DNA of 64,000 nt from Allosediminivita pacifica (GTDB taxonomy: Bacteria; Pseudomonadota; Alphaproteobacteria; Rhodobacterales; Rhodobacteraceae): NCBI RefSeq assembly GCF_003054175.1, contig NZ_QBKN01000004.1:1-64000 (forward strand). The letters are read 5' to 3'. Positions 31,858-40,827 of this stretch are shown here, piece by piece; the first letter of the stretch is position 1, and every line of letters begins with the position of its first letter. A program made the position numbers and the translations under genes. Below the pieces are notes generated by a model. That model had not been told where the DNA came from. It searched no databases and saw only the letters and a program-made list of their open reading frames with translations.

Positions 31858-33562
31858 CTTCCGCCACGCGCAGCGGCGGTGCGCCTTCCTCGGCCAGCAC
31901 CTGGTCGAGCCCGACGTCGAGCTTGCGGCGGATGCGCTCGGGATCGACATCCTCGGCCGCGCCGTCCCAGCGGGCGAAGGAGAGCGCGCGCTTCCACTGG
32001 AATTCGGCCTCGAGCTTGCGGCCCACAGCCCAGTAGACGTCGCCGAGGTGATCGTTGACCACAGGGTCCACCGGCATCAGCTCGGCGGCGCGTTCCATGT
32101 GGCCCACGGCCTCGTCGTAGCGGCCGAGGCGGTAGAGCGCCCAGCCGAGCGAATCGATGATGTAGCCGGCGTCGGGCTGGGCCTCGACGGCCTGCTCGAT
32201 CATGCCGAGCGCCTCGTCGAGGTTCTCTTGCTTCTCGACCATGGAATAGCCGAGGTAGTTCAGCACCTGCGGCTGACCGGGATTGAGTTCGAGCGCGCGG
32301 CGGAAGTCGGCCTCGGCACCCTCCCAGTTGTCGGTGCGCTCGTACATCGTGCCGCGCACGTAGAAGAGATACCACTCGCGTTCGCCGATCTCGCCCGAGA
32401 GGTCGATGGCGCGGGTATAGGCCTGGGCGGCGTCGGCGTAACGGTCCTGCTGGCGCATGAGATCGCCGAGCGTGGTGTGCACCACGGGCAGGTCGCCGTT
32501 GGTTTCCTCGAGCTGATGCAGGACGCGTTCGGCGGCGTCGAGCTTGTCCTGGGCGCGCAGGGCGGCGACACGGCCCAGTTCGGCGGCGTGGTAGGCGGGA
32601 TCGTCCTGCGGCACCTCGGCGTAGGTCTTCACCGCGAGCTCATGCTGGTCCATGTCCTCGAGGATCTCGGCCGAGAGCAGGATCGCGTCGGTAAAGCCGG
32701 GACGGATGTACTCGGCCATGCGCGAATGCAGCAGGATCAGGTCGGCGCCGTTCTCGGGGTTCATGAGGATGGCGAGGGTGTAGAAGACCTCGGCCATGCC
32801 GTCGCGGGCGGTGCGGACGTGGGTGAACTCGGGCGTGTTTCCGGCGGCGAGCGTCTCGCGCAGGGCGGCAAGCTCGGGATCGAGGGTGTCGCCGAAGGAG
32901 TCGTCGATGAGGGTCACGGCCTCGGACTGGCGGTCGAGCTGGCCGAGGATCTGGGCGCGGGCGATGACGCCGCGGCGGTTCATCTGCAGGGCGCCGGCGG
33001 TTTCGGCGTCGAGCAGGGCACCGGCGCTTTCGAAATCGCCGACCGAGGCCATTGCCATGGCCTTGTGGTAGGTGGCGAACTCGGCGAGCCCCTGGGTCTT
33101 GGCGGCCTCGTCGAAGGCGACGATGGCGCCGCTCATGTCGCCACGGCCCAGCTCGGCCCAGGCCTTGAGCACGCCGTCGGCCAGCGGGCCGATGCCCCGC
33201 TGGTTGCCGAGCGCGTTGAGGAGGGCGTCGTAGTTCTCGGCACGGGCGTCGCGCACGATGCGGGCCATGTCGGCAAGGCGGCTCTGGGTGAGGCCGGCGT
33301 CGATCATGCGGTCGGCCAGTTCGCCGGCGCGGTCGAAATCGGCGAGCGACATGCGTGCGAGGAGCGCGTTCTCGAGCAGTTCGGGGTTTTCCGGATCGGC
33401 TCGGACGGCGCGACCGAAGTACTTGGCCGCCGCCTCGAAATCGCCCGCGAACCTGGCCTGGCGCGCGGCCAGATAGTCCCCGGCGAGCCCCTGCGCCATG
33501 GCCGGGCCCGAGAGGGAGGTTGCCAGAAGCAGTGTCCCGATTGCCTTCGTGAATGCGCTCAC
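31850..33562 (-). CDS. Secreted tetratricopeptide-repeat protein
   Basis: 570 residues from a GTG at 33562 with GGAG upstream. A signal peptide ends at SGPAMAQ (residues about 18-24). The rest is tandem TPR helices, most clearly in the C-terminal third (WEGAEADFRRALELNPGQP, LDEALGMIEQAVEAQPDAG, YDEAVGHMERAAELMPVDP). The likely location is the periplasm or the outer membrane periphery as a scaffold. It is directly followed by ispE with an 8-base overlap, a conserved order in this group. Partner proteins are unknown. Confidence 0.88.
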   Translation of the reverse strand: MSAFTKAIGTLLLATSLSGPAMAQGLAGDYLAARQARFAGDFEAAAKYFGRAVRADPENPELLENALLARMSLADFDRAGELADRMIDAGLTQSRLADMARIVRDARAENYDALLNALGNQRGIGPLADGVLKAWAELGRGDMSGAIVAFDEAAKTQGLAEFATYHKAMAMASVGDFESAGALLDAETAGALQMNRRGVIARAQILGQLDRQSEAVTLIDDSFGDTLDPELAALRETLAAGNTPEFTHVRTARDGMAEVFYTLAILMNPENGADLILLHSRMAEYIRPGFTDAILLSAEILEDMDQHELAVKTYAEVPQDDPAYHAAELGRVAALRAQDKLDAAERVLHQLEETNGDLPVVHTTLGDLMRQQDRYADAAQAYTRAIDLSGEIGEREWYLFYVRGTMYERTDNWEGAEADFRRALELNPGQPQVLNYLGYSMVEKQENLDEALGMIEQAVEAQPDAGYIIDSLGWALYRLGRYDEAVGHMERAAELMPVDPVVNDHLGDVYWAVGRKLEAEFQWKRALSFARWDGAAEDVDPERIRRKLDVGLDQVLAEEGAPPLRVAEGE

Positions 33563-33863
33563 GTCCGAACTCCTGATCAGTCTTGTTGCTCTTGCCTGCT
33601 TGGCGCCAAGCCTAACGGGTCGCACAACGGGTATGCAATGCCGCACAAGGGCCCTTTGGGGCGTTGACGGTCACGAATGCGCGCGGCTCGAAGGATCGTA
33701 GGGGCAAGCCCCCGGGGATGGCGTTGACACGGGCCCAAAACCACGGGACGCTGTCCCGCAGCCGGCTGCCCTGATCCGCGCGCCCCCCACAGGATCCGGC
33801 GATATCCAGCCACGCGAAACACGCGCGCCCCGCCCTGGGCGCTGGCCGGTTGGAGGGCACCGC
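33563..33863. other. 301-base gap upstream of the TPR gene
   Basis: Divergent region between the TPR gene and a small membrane-protein gene. No repeat family copy, RNA gene or convincing promoter match was recognised. Confidence 0.4.
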
Positions 33864-34292
33864 TTGCAAAGACACGACCTAGAAATCCTTTTGCTTGGCA
33901 TGGAGGCCGTGACAGTCCTCCGGATGGGGTTCGCCTGCCTCGTGGCGCTCTGCCTGCTGGCGATCTCGCGGAGCGGGAAGCCGTTTCCCTGGCGCTGGCT
34001 GTCGCTCGTGCTGGGGATCACGATGGTGCTGGCCTTTTGCATCCCATGGGCCATCACGACCTACACGGTCACGAGGCTCACCGACGCGGACACCCTTTTC
34101 TTCCTGCCGGCGGAGGAGGTAGGCCCCTCCTCCAAGGTGCTCTACGATGCCTATCACCGGTGGAATGACTACCACCTGATGATCATCACCGGATCGCTCC
34201 TGACCTTTCCCCTGACGCTGATCGTCATGGCCCAGGCCGCGGCGCTGATGATCCTCGGCCTCTACCGGACCGCCCGGCCGCGGGATGGGTGA
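33864..34292 (+). CDS. Small integral membrane protein, function unknown
   Basis: 142 residues from a TTG at 33864 preceded by GGAGGG; an ATG at 33900 is the alternative start. Three hydrophobic segments are visible: about 20-35 (MGFACLVALCLLAIS), 45-68 (WLSLVLGITMVLAFCIPWAI) and 108-134 (IITGSLLTFPLTLIVMAQAAAL). No family was recognised. A gene is supported by the ribosome site, the membrane segments and codon use similar to its neighbours. It could be regulatory or structural; no context helps. Confidence 0.6.
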   Translation: MQRHDLEILLLGMEAVTVLRMGFACLVALCLLAISRSGKPFPWRWLSLVLGITMVLAFCIPWAITTYTVTRLTDADTLFFLPAEEVGPSSKVLYDAYHRWNDYHLMIITGSLLTFPLTLIVMAQAAALMILGLYRTARPRDG

Positions 34293-34544
34293 GATCAGGG
34301 GCGGGAGAGCAAGTTGGCATTCTCGGAGCCGGCATCGCATGTCTTGCCGGAAGGCTCTGGCTTCCGTGGAGCCCGAATCCCTGATTGGCCGCGTTGCTGT
34401 CCTTTCGTATAGCAAGCGGCGAAGGTCTGGTTTGAGCCCAGCCCCAATGAATAGTGTGTAATGCGAATGTCGACTTTCAAAATAGCCGCCGGGGTCTCAC
34501 ATACTATGTGTTATGTGATGGAAGCGGGTTCAGGCAGTGCGGGT

Positions 34545-35090
34545 CTAGTCTTCGGCGCTAAACCCTACTTCTGACCAAAGCATAGTACGCGCCTCTTCCC
34601 ACAGTTCATATTCCTCCCCGCTAATATAGTCGAGAGCGCGATAGAGGCGAGTAACTGCTTCTTGCTGTTCACCCGTGGCGAAAAGACACTTGGCCTCCTC
34701 CACCCAAGCTCGATTTCTTTTCCTAATCAAATTATTGAATGTTTTTTATGCGGATATCAATTCATTCAAAAGAGATCGATTTCTGGCGACAATCTCCCTA
34801 TCGTCTCGACCAGCGTCATAATACGGTTCATTGCCACGCCTAATCAGATTCGAGACGTGATTTGCAGCTTCATAAAATTCGACCATTTCCGGAAGCGCAG
34901 CTTCGCATTTCCCATCGCCTACAAGCACCATATAAGCGTCTTCCATCTTTTCAAGGTCTGCAAGCGTCGTAACGGTCTCCCCTTCCTCGAATAATTCGTA
35001 ACGCGAGCGATCAGTATCGCCTAATTCTTGGGCCACGGCAGCATTGGCGCTGATAAGTAGAAATAATGCTGCTAGCAGGCGTTTCTTCAT
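34545..35090 (-). pseudogene. Secreted protein gene interrupted by an in-frame stop
   Basis: A 114-codon frame begins at 35090 with a clear signal peptide (MKKRLLAALFLLISANAAVAQ) and ends at a TAA (34748-34746). The same frame stays open for 67 more codons to 34545, with a charged helical sequence (WVEEAKCLFATGEQQEAV, then LYRALDYISGEEYELWEEA). One nonsense codon in an otherwise continuous frame of about 181 codons suggests a recent inactivation. Readthrough or a sequence error are alternatives. The region is visibly richer in A+T than its neighbours, suggesting acquisition by transfer. The family is unknown. Confidence 0.65.
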
Positions 35091-35430
35091 ACGATTTTTC
35101 TCTCAATTTTCGCAGATATGGGAAGTGAGCGTAGCAATCTTCAAAAACCCTCAAAACCTGACACCTGGAGACTGAAAGCTTCGCATTGCTTGCTATCACT
35201 AAGCTGGCAAACCTATGCTAAACTACCACGTTTCCAATGCAAGCTTTCTGCGTCGCCACTCTCGGCCAAAGGAAATGGGTTCCATTCGTCATCTTTTCTG
35301 AAATACACACTTCAGATCCAGTAAATCGAGCAATGAACCGTAGAAGTTTAAGGCGGAAAGTCCGCTGTGCTGCCGCTCAGGCCACCTGCAGCGAAGGTCC
35401 GGTCCGAGCACCATCGGATTGTTGCTCGTG
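35091..35430. other. A+T-richer gap upstream of the interrupted gene
   Basis: About 340 bases of lower GC than the rest of the window. Short frames at 35118-35324 and 35237-35521 lack ribosome sites and typical codon use. Probably promoter and non-coding DNA of the acquired segment. Confidence 0.4.
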
Positions 35431-35606
35431 CGACCGAAGCCGGGCCAGCACCGGACCGTGGTTTGGCGCAGCTACGCTTGATGTAGGCGCTTTATTTCGG
35501 CCAAGTCCGGATGACCTTTGAACGATGCTCTGCAATTGCCAAAGCGCCAGACCGCCCGGACGGTCCGGCGCTGGCCCGGCGGGGCTGACGCCCCTTGTTC
35601 CGGGCC
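35431..35606 (-). repeat. Dispersed intergenic repeat family E, copy 1
   Basis: On the minus strand it matches 60936-61106 over about 170 bases, including GCCAGCGCCGGACCGTCC, GGTCTGGCGCTTTGGCA, ATAAAGCGCCTAC and CCACGGTCCGG. Truncated copies are at 15904-15957 and 41903-41956. It lies downstream of the etfD terminator. Confidence 0.75.
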
Positions 35607-35669
35607 TGTCGGGGCATGGCTCGGAGGGTAGCAAAGTCCCCCTAACCGCCATTACGCCCCTCGCAGCAA

Positions 35670-35691
35670 AAAGGCCGCTTTCGCGGCCTTT
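35670..35691 (-). terminator. Terminator of the ETF-ubiquinone oxidoreductase gene
   Basis: Perfect 9-base stem AAAGGCCGC/GCGGCCTTT with a TTTC loop and further A residues upstream, giving a U tract on the minus strand 40 bases after the stop. Confidence 0.88.
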
Positions 35692-35730
35692 CCAACTGCA
35701 TTGACCGAACCGAGGCCGGACGGCACGCCC

Positions 35731-37380
35731 TCACATGTTCGGATAATTCGGGCCGTCGCCGCCCTGCGGGACCGTCCAGTTGATGTTCTGGGCCGGGTCC
35801 TTGATGTCGCAGGTTTTGCAGTGGACGCAGTTCTGGAAGTTGATGACGAACTTGGCCTCTTCGCCCTCTTCCTGCACGAATTCGTAGACGCCCGCCGGGC
35901 AGTAGCGCTGCGAGGGACCCGCGTATTCGGCGAGGTCCACCTTCACCGGCACCTCGGGGTCCTTGAGCCTGAGGTGCGGCGGCTGGCTTTCCTCGTGGTT
36001 GGTGAAGGAGTAGCTGACGTTGGTCAGGCGGTCGAAGCTGAGCTTGCCGTCGGGCTTGGGGTAGTCGATCGGCTTGAAATCGGCGGCCTTGCCGGTGGCT
36101 TCGGCGTCGCTCTTGCCGTGCCCCATGGTGCCCAGCAGCGAGAAGCCCCAGGTGTTGGTCCACATGTCCATGCCGCCAAGGCCGAGCGAGGCCGCGAGGC
36201 CGTACTTGGACCAGAGCGGCTTGAGGTTGCGGACCTTCTTGAGGTCGGCGCCGATGTCGCCCTCGCGCACCTCGGTCTCGTAGGCGTCCAGCTCGTCACC
36301 CGCGCGGCCGGCCTTGAGCGCCTCGACCGCGGCGTCGGCGGCGGCGATGCCCGAGAGCATGGCGTTGTGGTTGCCCTTGATGCGCGGCACGTTGACCATG
36401 CCGACCGAGCAGCCCAGCAGGGCGACGCCAGGCGCGACCATCTTGGGCATGGACTGGTAGCCACCCTCGGAAATGGCGCGCGCGCCGTAGGCGATGCGCT
36501 TGCCGCCTTCCAGCAGCTCGGCCACCACCGGGTGGTGCTTGAAGCGCTGGAATTCCATGTAAGGGTAAAGGTGCGGGTTGCGGTAGTTCAAGTGGACGAC
36601 GAAGCCCACGTAGACCTGGTTGTTGTCCAGGTGGTAGATGAAGCTGCCGCCGCCGGCATTCTTGCCCAGGGGCCAGCCCATGGTGTGGGTGACCGTGCCC
36701 TCGCGGTGCTTGTCGGGATCGATCTCCCAGATTTCCTTCATGCCGAGGCCGAACTTCTGCGGCTCTTTCCCCTCGGAAAGGTTGTACTTGGCCAAGACTT
36801 CCTTCGAGAGCGACCCGCGCACGCCTTCGCCGAGGAAGACGTACTTGCCGTGCAGCTCCATGCCCGGCTCGTAGCCGTCGCCGGGGGTGCCGTCGGGGTT
36901 GCGACCGAATTCACCCGCGACCACGCCCTTCACCTCGCCGTTCTCGCCGTAGACGAGCTCGGAGCAGGACATGCCGGGGAAGATCTCGACGCCCAGCGCC
37001 TCGGCCTGTTCGGCCAGCCAGCGGCAGACGTTGCCCATCGAGACGATATAGTTGCCGTGGTTGTTCATCAGCGGCGGCATCGGCCAGTTGGGCACGCGCA
37101 GGCGGCCGCCCTCGCCGAGGATGAGGAAGTTGTCCTCGCGCACGGGGACGTTCAGGGGCGCGCCCTTTTCCTTCCAGTCGGGGATCAGCCGGTCCATGCC
37201 CACCGGGTCGAGCACGGCGCCCGACAGGATGTGCGCGCCGACCTCGGAGCCCTTTTCGAGCAGGACGACCTCGAGATCCGGGTCGTTCTGCTTCAGGCGG
37301 ATCGCCGCCGAGAGCCCAGCCGGCCCTCCGCCCACGATCACCACGTCGTATTCCATTGCCTCGCGCTCGATGTCGCTCAT
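35731..37380 (-). CDS. Electron transfer flavoprotein-ubiquinone oxidoreductase
   Basis: 549 residues from the ATG at 37380 (MSDIEREAMEYD). The FAD motif VVIVGGGPAGLSAAIRL lies near residue 13. The C-terminal ferredoxin domain has RYCPAGVYE and NCVHCKTCDIKDP, four cysteines for a [4Fe-4S] cluster. It passes electrons from ETF, reduced by acyl-CoA and other dehydrogenases, to ubiquinone at the inner membrane. An acyl-CoA dehydrogenase at 43890 is a likely upstream partner. Start chosen from conservation of the FAD motif; a longer frame extends upstream. Confidence 0.96.
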   Translation of the reverse strand: MSDIEREAMEYDVVIVGGGPAGLSAAIRLKQNDPDLEVVLLEKGSEVGAHILSGAVLDPVGMDRLIPDWKEKGAPLNVPVREDNFLILGEGGRLRVPNWPMPPLMNNHGNYIVSMGNVCRWLAEQAEALGVEIFPGMSCSELVYGENGEVKGVVAGEFGRNPDGTPGDGYEPGMELHGKYVFLGEGVRGSLSKEVLAKYNLSEGKEPQKFGLGMKEIWEIDPDKHREGTVTHTMGWPLGKNAGGGSFIYHLDNNQVYVGFVVHLNYRNPHLYPYMEFQRFKHHPVVAELLEGGKRIAYGARAISEGGYQSMPKMVAPGVALLGCSVGMVNVPRIKGNHNAMLSGIAAADAAVEALKAGRAGDELDAYETEVREGDIGADLKKVRNLKPLWSKYGLAASLGLGGMDMWTNTWGFSLLGTMGHGKSDAEATGKAADFKPIDYPKPDGKLSFDRLTNVSYSFTNHEESQPPHLRLKDPEVPVKVDLAEYAGPSQRYCPAGVYEFVQEEGEEAKFVINFQNCVHCKTCDIKDPAQNINWTVPQGGDGPNYPNM

Positions 37381-37804
37381 GGCGACGGCCCTCCCCGATC
37401 TGTTCTCGTCTCCGCCGCATTGACGTAGCGCGGCTTTGTTCCAACGGTCAATTGCGACACCACGTTGCAAGTTTCCAGTGCAGGGCCCCCACCCGGACCT
37501 GGAGGGCGGGCGTTCTGCCTAGCACTTGGGCGTTCCGGCGACCGCTGCAGGACAGAGTGGCAAGCGGGATGCCGCCCCGAAGATCTTGAATTGACAGGAT
37601 TTGTCCGCTGTCGCCTTGTGCGGGGGAAGCGACGGGCTGTCCGACGGACCCGTTTCGACCGCGGTGTTGCCGTTAACCGGCTTCGCAACGCCCGGCAGCC
37701 GCCCCGCGCGGCGATCAGGTGGCGCGTACCGGCCGGTTGCCGGCGCCCCTTCCCTTGCAATCGCGTCTGTGATTGTATCTCTAGTCTCAGAAGAAGACGC
37801 AACA
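37381..37804. other. 424-base gap between divergent etfD and greA
   Basis: Holds the promoters of both genes. A possible greA promoter is near 37755-37780 (TTGCAA, then TGATTGTATCTCT), a weak match. No gene or repeat family copy was recognised. Confidence 0.4.
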
Positions 37805-37832
37805 GGGACGGCCCCGACGGGCCGTCCCGTTT
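37805..37832 (+). promoter_or_regulatory. Strong hairpin in the greA leader
   Basis: Perfect 10-base stem GGGACGGCCC/GGGCCGTCCC with a CGAC loop followed by GTTT, ending 17 bases before the greA ATG. It resembles an intrinsic terminator or attenuator placed in the 5' leader. Confidence 0.65.
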
Positions 37833-37848
37833 GCAATGGGAAGTCGTG

Positions 37849-38319
37849 ATGGAAAAGATCCCGATGACGCGCGCGGGCTACAACGCGCTGGAAAAGGAAC
37901 TCAAGACGCTCAAGTCCGAAGAGCGTCCCGCGATCATCCGTGCCATCGCCGAGGCGCGCGAGCACGGGGACCTGTCGGAGAACGCCGAGTACCATTCCGC
38001 CCGCGAGAAGCAGAGCTTTATCGAGGGCCGCATCAAGGAGATCGAGGGTCTTCTGGGCATGGCCGACGTGATCGACCCGACCAAGCTTTCGGGCTCGGTC
38101 AAGTTCGGCGCGACCGTGACCGTGGTCGACGAGGACACCGACGACGAGAAGACCTGGCAGATCGTGGGCGAGCAGGAGGCCAACATCGAGAAGGGCCTGC
38201 TGAACGTGAAATCCCCGATCGCGCGGGCGCTCATCGGCAAGGACGAGGGCGACAGCGTCGAGGTGCGTACGCCCGGCGGCGACAAGGCCTACGAGATCCT
38301 GAAGATCGAGTACAAATAG
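37849..38319 (+). CDS. greA: Transcription elongation factor GreA
   Basis: 156 residues from the ATG at 37849 ([19 protein letters not shown]). The N-terminal coiled coil (about 10-75) carries the acidic tip [13 protein letters not shown], and the C-terminal globular domain ends [23 protein letters not shown]. It inserts into the RNA polymerase channel and stimulates transcript cleavage in backtracked complexes. A long upstream frame is not supported. The next gene follows after 10 bases and may be cotranscribed. Confidence 0.97.
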   Translation: MEKIPMTRAGYNALEKELKTLKSEERPAIIRAIAEAREHGDLSENAEYHSAREKQSFIEGRIKEIEGLLGMADVIDPTKLSGSVKFGATVTVVDEDTDDEKTWQIVGEQEANIEKGLLNVKSPIARALIGKDEGDSVEVRTPGGDKAYEILKIEYK

Positions 38320-38329
38320 GACACCGCGA

Positions 38330-39337
38330 ATGGCCGAACGTGCCGAGCCCGCCGACACCGCCCCGCGCAACGATCCGCCGGGCCTGTCCAACCGGCAGGG
38401 CGAGGGGATCGGGCTGACCGGTCCCGACATCGCCGCCATTGCGGCGAGCGTCGTGTGGCTGGTCGTCTGCGTGATCTTCCTGACCGCGGGCGGCGAAGGA
38501 GCGGGGTCCGGCCTTGTGACAACGGCCGCGGTCATCCTGCCGATCATGACGATCTGGGCGGTGGCCATCGTGGCGCGCGCGGCGCGGGTGATCCAGGATG
38601 AAAGCCGCCGCTTGCAGATCACCGTCGACGGGCTGCGCAAGGCCTATCTCTCGCAGGCGCAGGCGGGCCGTGCGGACAATCCGCAGAACGCGATCATGCG
38701 CAAGCTGACCGAGATCTCGGCCTCGCAAAAGACCTTCGAGGCGACGCTGGCGATGGTCGGCTCGGCCCGGATGGCGGAGGGCGCCGCGCAGGCGGGCGCC
38801 CCCGAGGCGGGGCCCGAGGACCAGCCGCCGCTGTCGCTCGGCACGCCTGCCGAGGCGATGCAGCCGCCGCTGGCCAACGAAGACTACATCTCGGCCCTGA
38901 ACTTCCCCGAGACGGCCGAGGACGAGGCGGGCTTTGCCGCGCTGCGCCGGGCGCTTCGGGACCACCAGACCGCGCAGCTGATCCGGGCCAGCCAGGACAT
39001 CCTGACGCTGATGAGCCAGGAAGGCATCTACATGGACGACCTGCAGCCCGACATGGCGCGGGCCGAGACCTGGCGCGCCTTTGCCGAGGGCGCCCGCGGG
39101 CGCGAGATCGCGGCGCTTGGCGGAGTGCAGGACCGTGCGACGCTGGCCCTGACGGCGGGACGGATGAAGCAGGACCCGATCTTCCGCGATGCCGCGCACC
39201 ACTTCCTGCGCCGTTTCGACCAGAGCTTTGCCGCCTTCTCGCAGCGCGCCAGCGACGCCGAGGTGCAGGCCTTTGCCGACACACGCACGGCGCGCGCCTT
39301 CATGATCCTCGGCCGGGTAGCGGGCACCTTCGACTGA
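38330..39337 (+). CDS. Conserved hypothetical membrane protein with helical C-domain
   Basis: 335 residues. Two membrane segments lie near residues 33-55 and 62-85 (IAAIAASVVWLVVCVIFLTA, then ILPIMTIWAVAIVARAARVI). A helical stretch (VIQDESRRLQITVDGLRKAY) follows, then an Ala/Pro/Glu-rich linker near 150-180 and a soluble helical domain to the end. I recognise no named family. It is 10 bases downstream of greA, a neighbourhood that suggests cotranscription but no function. Confidence 0.75.
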   Translation: MAERAEPADTAPRNDPPGLSNRQGEGIGLTGPDIAAIAASVVWLVVCVIFLTAGGEGAGSGLVTTAAVILPIMTIWAVAIVARAARVIQDESRRLQITVDGLRKAYLSQAQAGRADNPQNAIMRKLTEISASQKTFEATLAMVGSARMAEGAAQAGAPEAGPEDQPPLSLGTPAEAMQPPLANEDYISALNFPETAEDEAGFAALRRALRDHQTAQLIRASQDILTLMSQEGIYMDDLQPDMARAETWRAFAEGARGREIAALGGVQDRATLALTAGRMKQDPIFRDAAHHFLRRFDQSFAAFSQRASDAEVQAFADTRTARAFMILGRVAGTFD

Positions 39338-39341
39338 GCGG

Positions 39342-40193
39342 CTAGAGCGCGTCGCGTAGCAGCTCCGCCCGCCCGGCGCCGAGGATCCAGCCCTCGACGG
39401 GATCGCCCTCGCGCAGCAGGTCGTCCAGCACCTCCGGCGCTAGCCGCGACAGCGCCTGCGCTAGCACGCGCACCTGCGCGCGGTCCTTGATCTCGCTCCG
39501 CCCGCGGTGCGCTTCTATGGTGTCCGCGATGAGCGAGGGGAAAAGCTCCACCAGAACGATCTGCGCATCCGGCGCCTCGAAGGGGGCGACGGCGAGGCTG
39601 CGGCCGAAGTAGCGGCGCAGCGCCTGAAGCCGGGGCACGCCCAGCAGCGCCTGCGATCCGACCGATCCGGTGGTGTAGAGCTTCCAGCAGGGCTGGGCGC
39701 CGGGGAGCATCTGTTCCACCCCGCGCTTTTCGGGCAACCCGTGGTCATGGCGCAAAGTGCCCTTCGCGGGCAGCACCGCGTCGTCGATCCCCGCCGGGCA
39801 GCCCCAGAAGGGGCCGACGCCCGGAAACTTCGCGTTGATCGCGCGCGCCACGTCGAAGCGATTGTTGGCGTTGCCCTCGTCGTCCTCGACCATGGGGGCA
39901 AGCCAGTCCCAGAAGACCAGCGGATCGTCGAACCCCGTCAGGGCCTTCGCAAAGCCGCGCGGCCAGGCGAAGGGAAAGTCGAACCCCGCCACCACGCGGC
40001 GGCCAGCGGCAACCTCGGCCTCGAACAGGTCGGCGAGCCAGGCCGTCGCCGCGTGGCGGGTGCGGTGGTAGGAGCAGGCAAGCCCGCCGCCCGAGACCAC
40101 CGCGATCCAGATGGAATCCTTGGTGGGCCGCGCGGGCGAGGGCAGCGCGCGGGCCGACCAGTCGACGACGACGAAGGTGTCGAAGGGTTTCAT
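39342..40193 (-). CDS. RNase H-like (DUF429-type) protein paired with mobA
   Basis: 283 residues. It opens with FVVVDWSARA, the first strand-Asp of an RNase H-like fold, and has VAGFDFPFAWP near residue 70 and a late acidic segment VLVELFPS near 220. This resembles DUF429 proteins of unknown function. In this group it is often labelled a molybdopterin-guanine dinucleotide protein only because it follows mobA. The ATG overlaps the mobA stop (ATGA), so the two are cotranslated. A nuclease function is possible but not shown. Confidence 0.7.
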   Translation of the reverse strand: MKPFDTFVVVDWSARALPSPARPTKDSIWIAVVSGGGLACSYHRTRHAATAWLADLFEAEVAAGRRVVAGFDFPFAWPRGFAKALTGFDDPLVFWDWLAPMVEDDEGNANNRFDVARAINAKFPGVGPFWGCPAGIDDAVLPAKGTLRHDHGLPEKRGVEQMLPGAQPCWKLYTTGSVGSQALLGVPRLQALRRYFGRSLAVAPFEAPDAQIVLVELFPSLIADTIEAHRGRSEIKDRAQVRVLAQALSRLAPEVLDDLLREGDPVEGWILGAGRAELLRDAL

Positions 40194-40783
40194 GCCAGAA
40201 TCTCCTCTGCCTGTGCCAGGTCCTCGGGGGTGTTGATGTTCAGGAAGGGGTCGAAAGCCCCGACCGGGAAGCGGGCGCGTGCCGCGCCGTGGTCCTCGGC
40301 CCAGCGGCCGACCTTGTGCTCTCCGCGGTCGAGCGCCTGGCGCAGCGCGCCGCGCAGGCTGACCGGCCATAGGCCGAAGGCCGGGTGCAGGCGCGTGGTT
40401 TCGGCCAACGCGAGGCGCGGGTCGCGCCCCTCGGAGGCGAGGAGGAGGCGCGGCACGAGGTCTTCGGGGAAGAAGGGCGTGTCGACGGCGACGCTGACGA
40501 CGTGGTCGGCCCCCTGCCCCGCCGCCCAGTCGAGCGCGGCCAGCACACCCGCGAGCGGCCCGGCGAAACCCCCGACCGGATCTGAGAGCACCGGCAGCGC
40601 CGTGCCGAAGCGCGCGGCGTCGCCCGAGGCCGACAGCGCCATGTCCGCCACCTGCGGCCCCAGCCGTTCCTCGGCCCGGTCGAGCAAAGTTCGCCCGCCA
40701 AGCCGCAGCAGCGCCTTGTCGGCATCGCCCATGCGCCGCCCCTGCCCTCCGGCAAGGATCACGCCGAGGGGGGCGGCCCTCAT
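40190..40783 (-). CDS. mobA: Molybdenum cofactor guanylyltransferase
   Basis: 197 residues with the nucleotidyltransferase start GVILAGGQGRRMGDADKALL and the metal-binding segment VAVDTPFFPEDLV near 100. It attaches GMP to molybdopterin, producing the bis-MGD cofactor used by DMSO reductase-family enzymes. It is first of a two-gene unit with the RNase H-like protein and divergent from azlC. Confidence 0.92.
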   Translation of the reverse strand: MRAAPLGVILAGGQGRRMGDADKALLRLGGRTLLDRAEERLGPQVADMALSASGDAARFGTALPVLSDPVGGFAGPLAGVLAALDWAAGQGADHVVSVAVDTPFFPEDLVPRLLLASEGRDPRLALAETTRLHPAFGLWPVSLRGALRQALDRGEHKVGRWAEDHGAARARFPVGAFDPFLNINTPEDLAQAEEILA

Positions 40784-40827
40784 GGGGTGCCCCCGGTTTG
40801 CATCTCCCCGCGGGCGGGGCTAGGGCA

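Noticed and set aside
31799-33667. 622-codon plus-strand open frame
   Set aside because: Antisense of the TPR gene, whose signal peptide and repeats are clear on the minus strand.
35118-35521. Two short plus-strand frames upstream of the interrupted secreted-protein gene
   Set aside because: No ribosome sites or recognisable protein features; partly inside repeat E.
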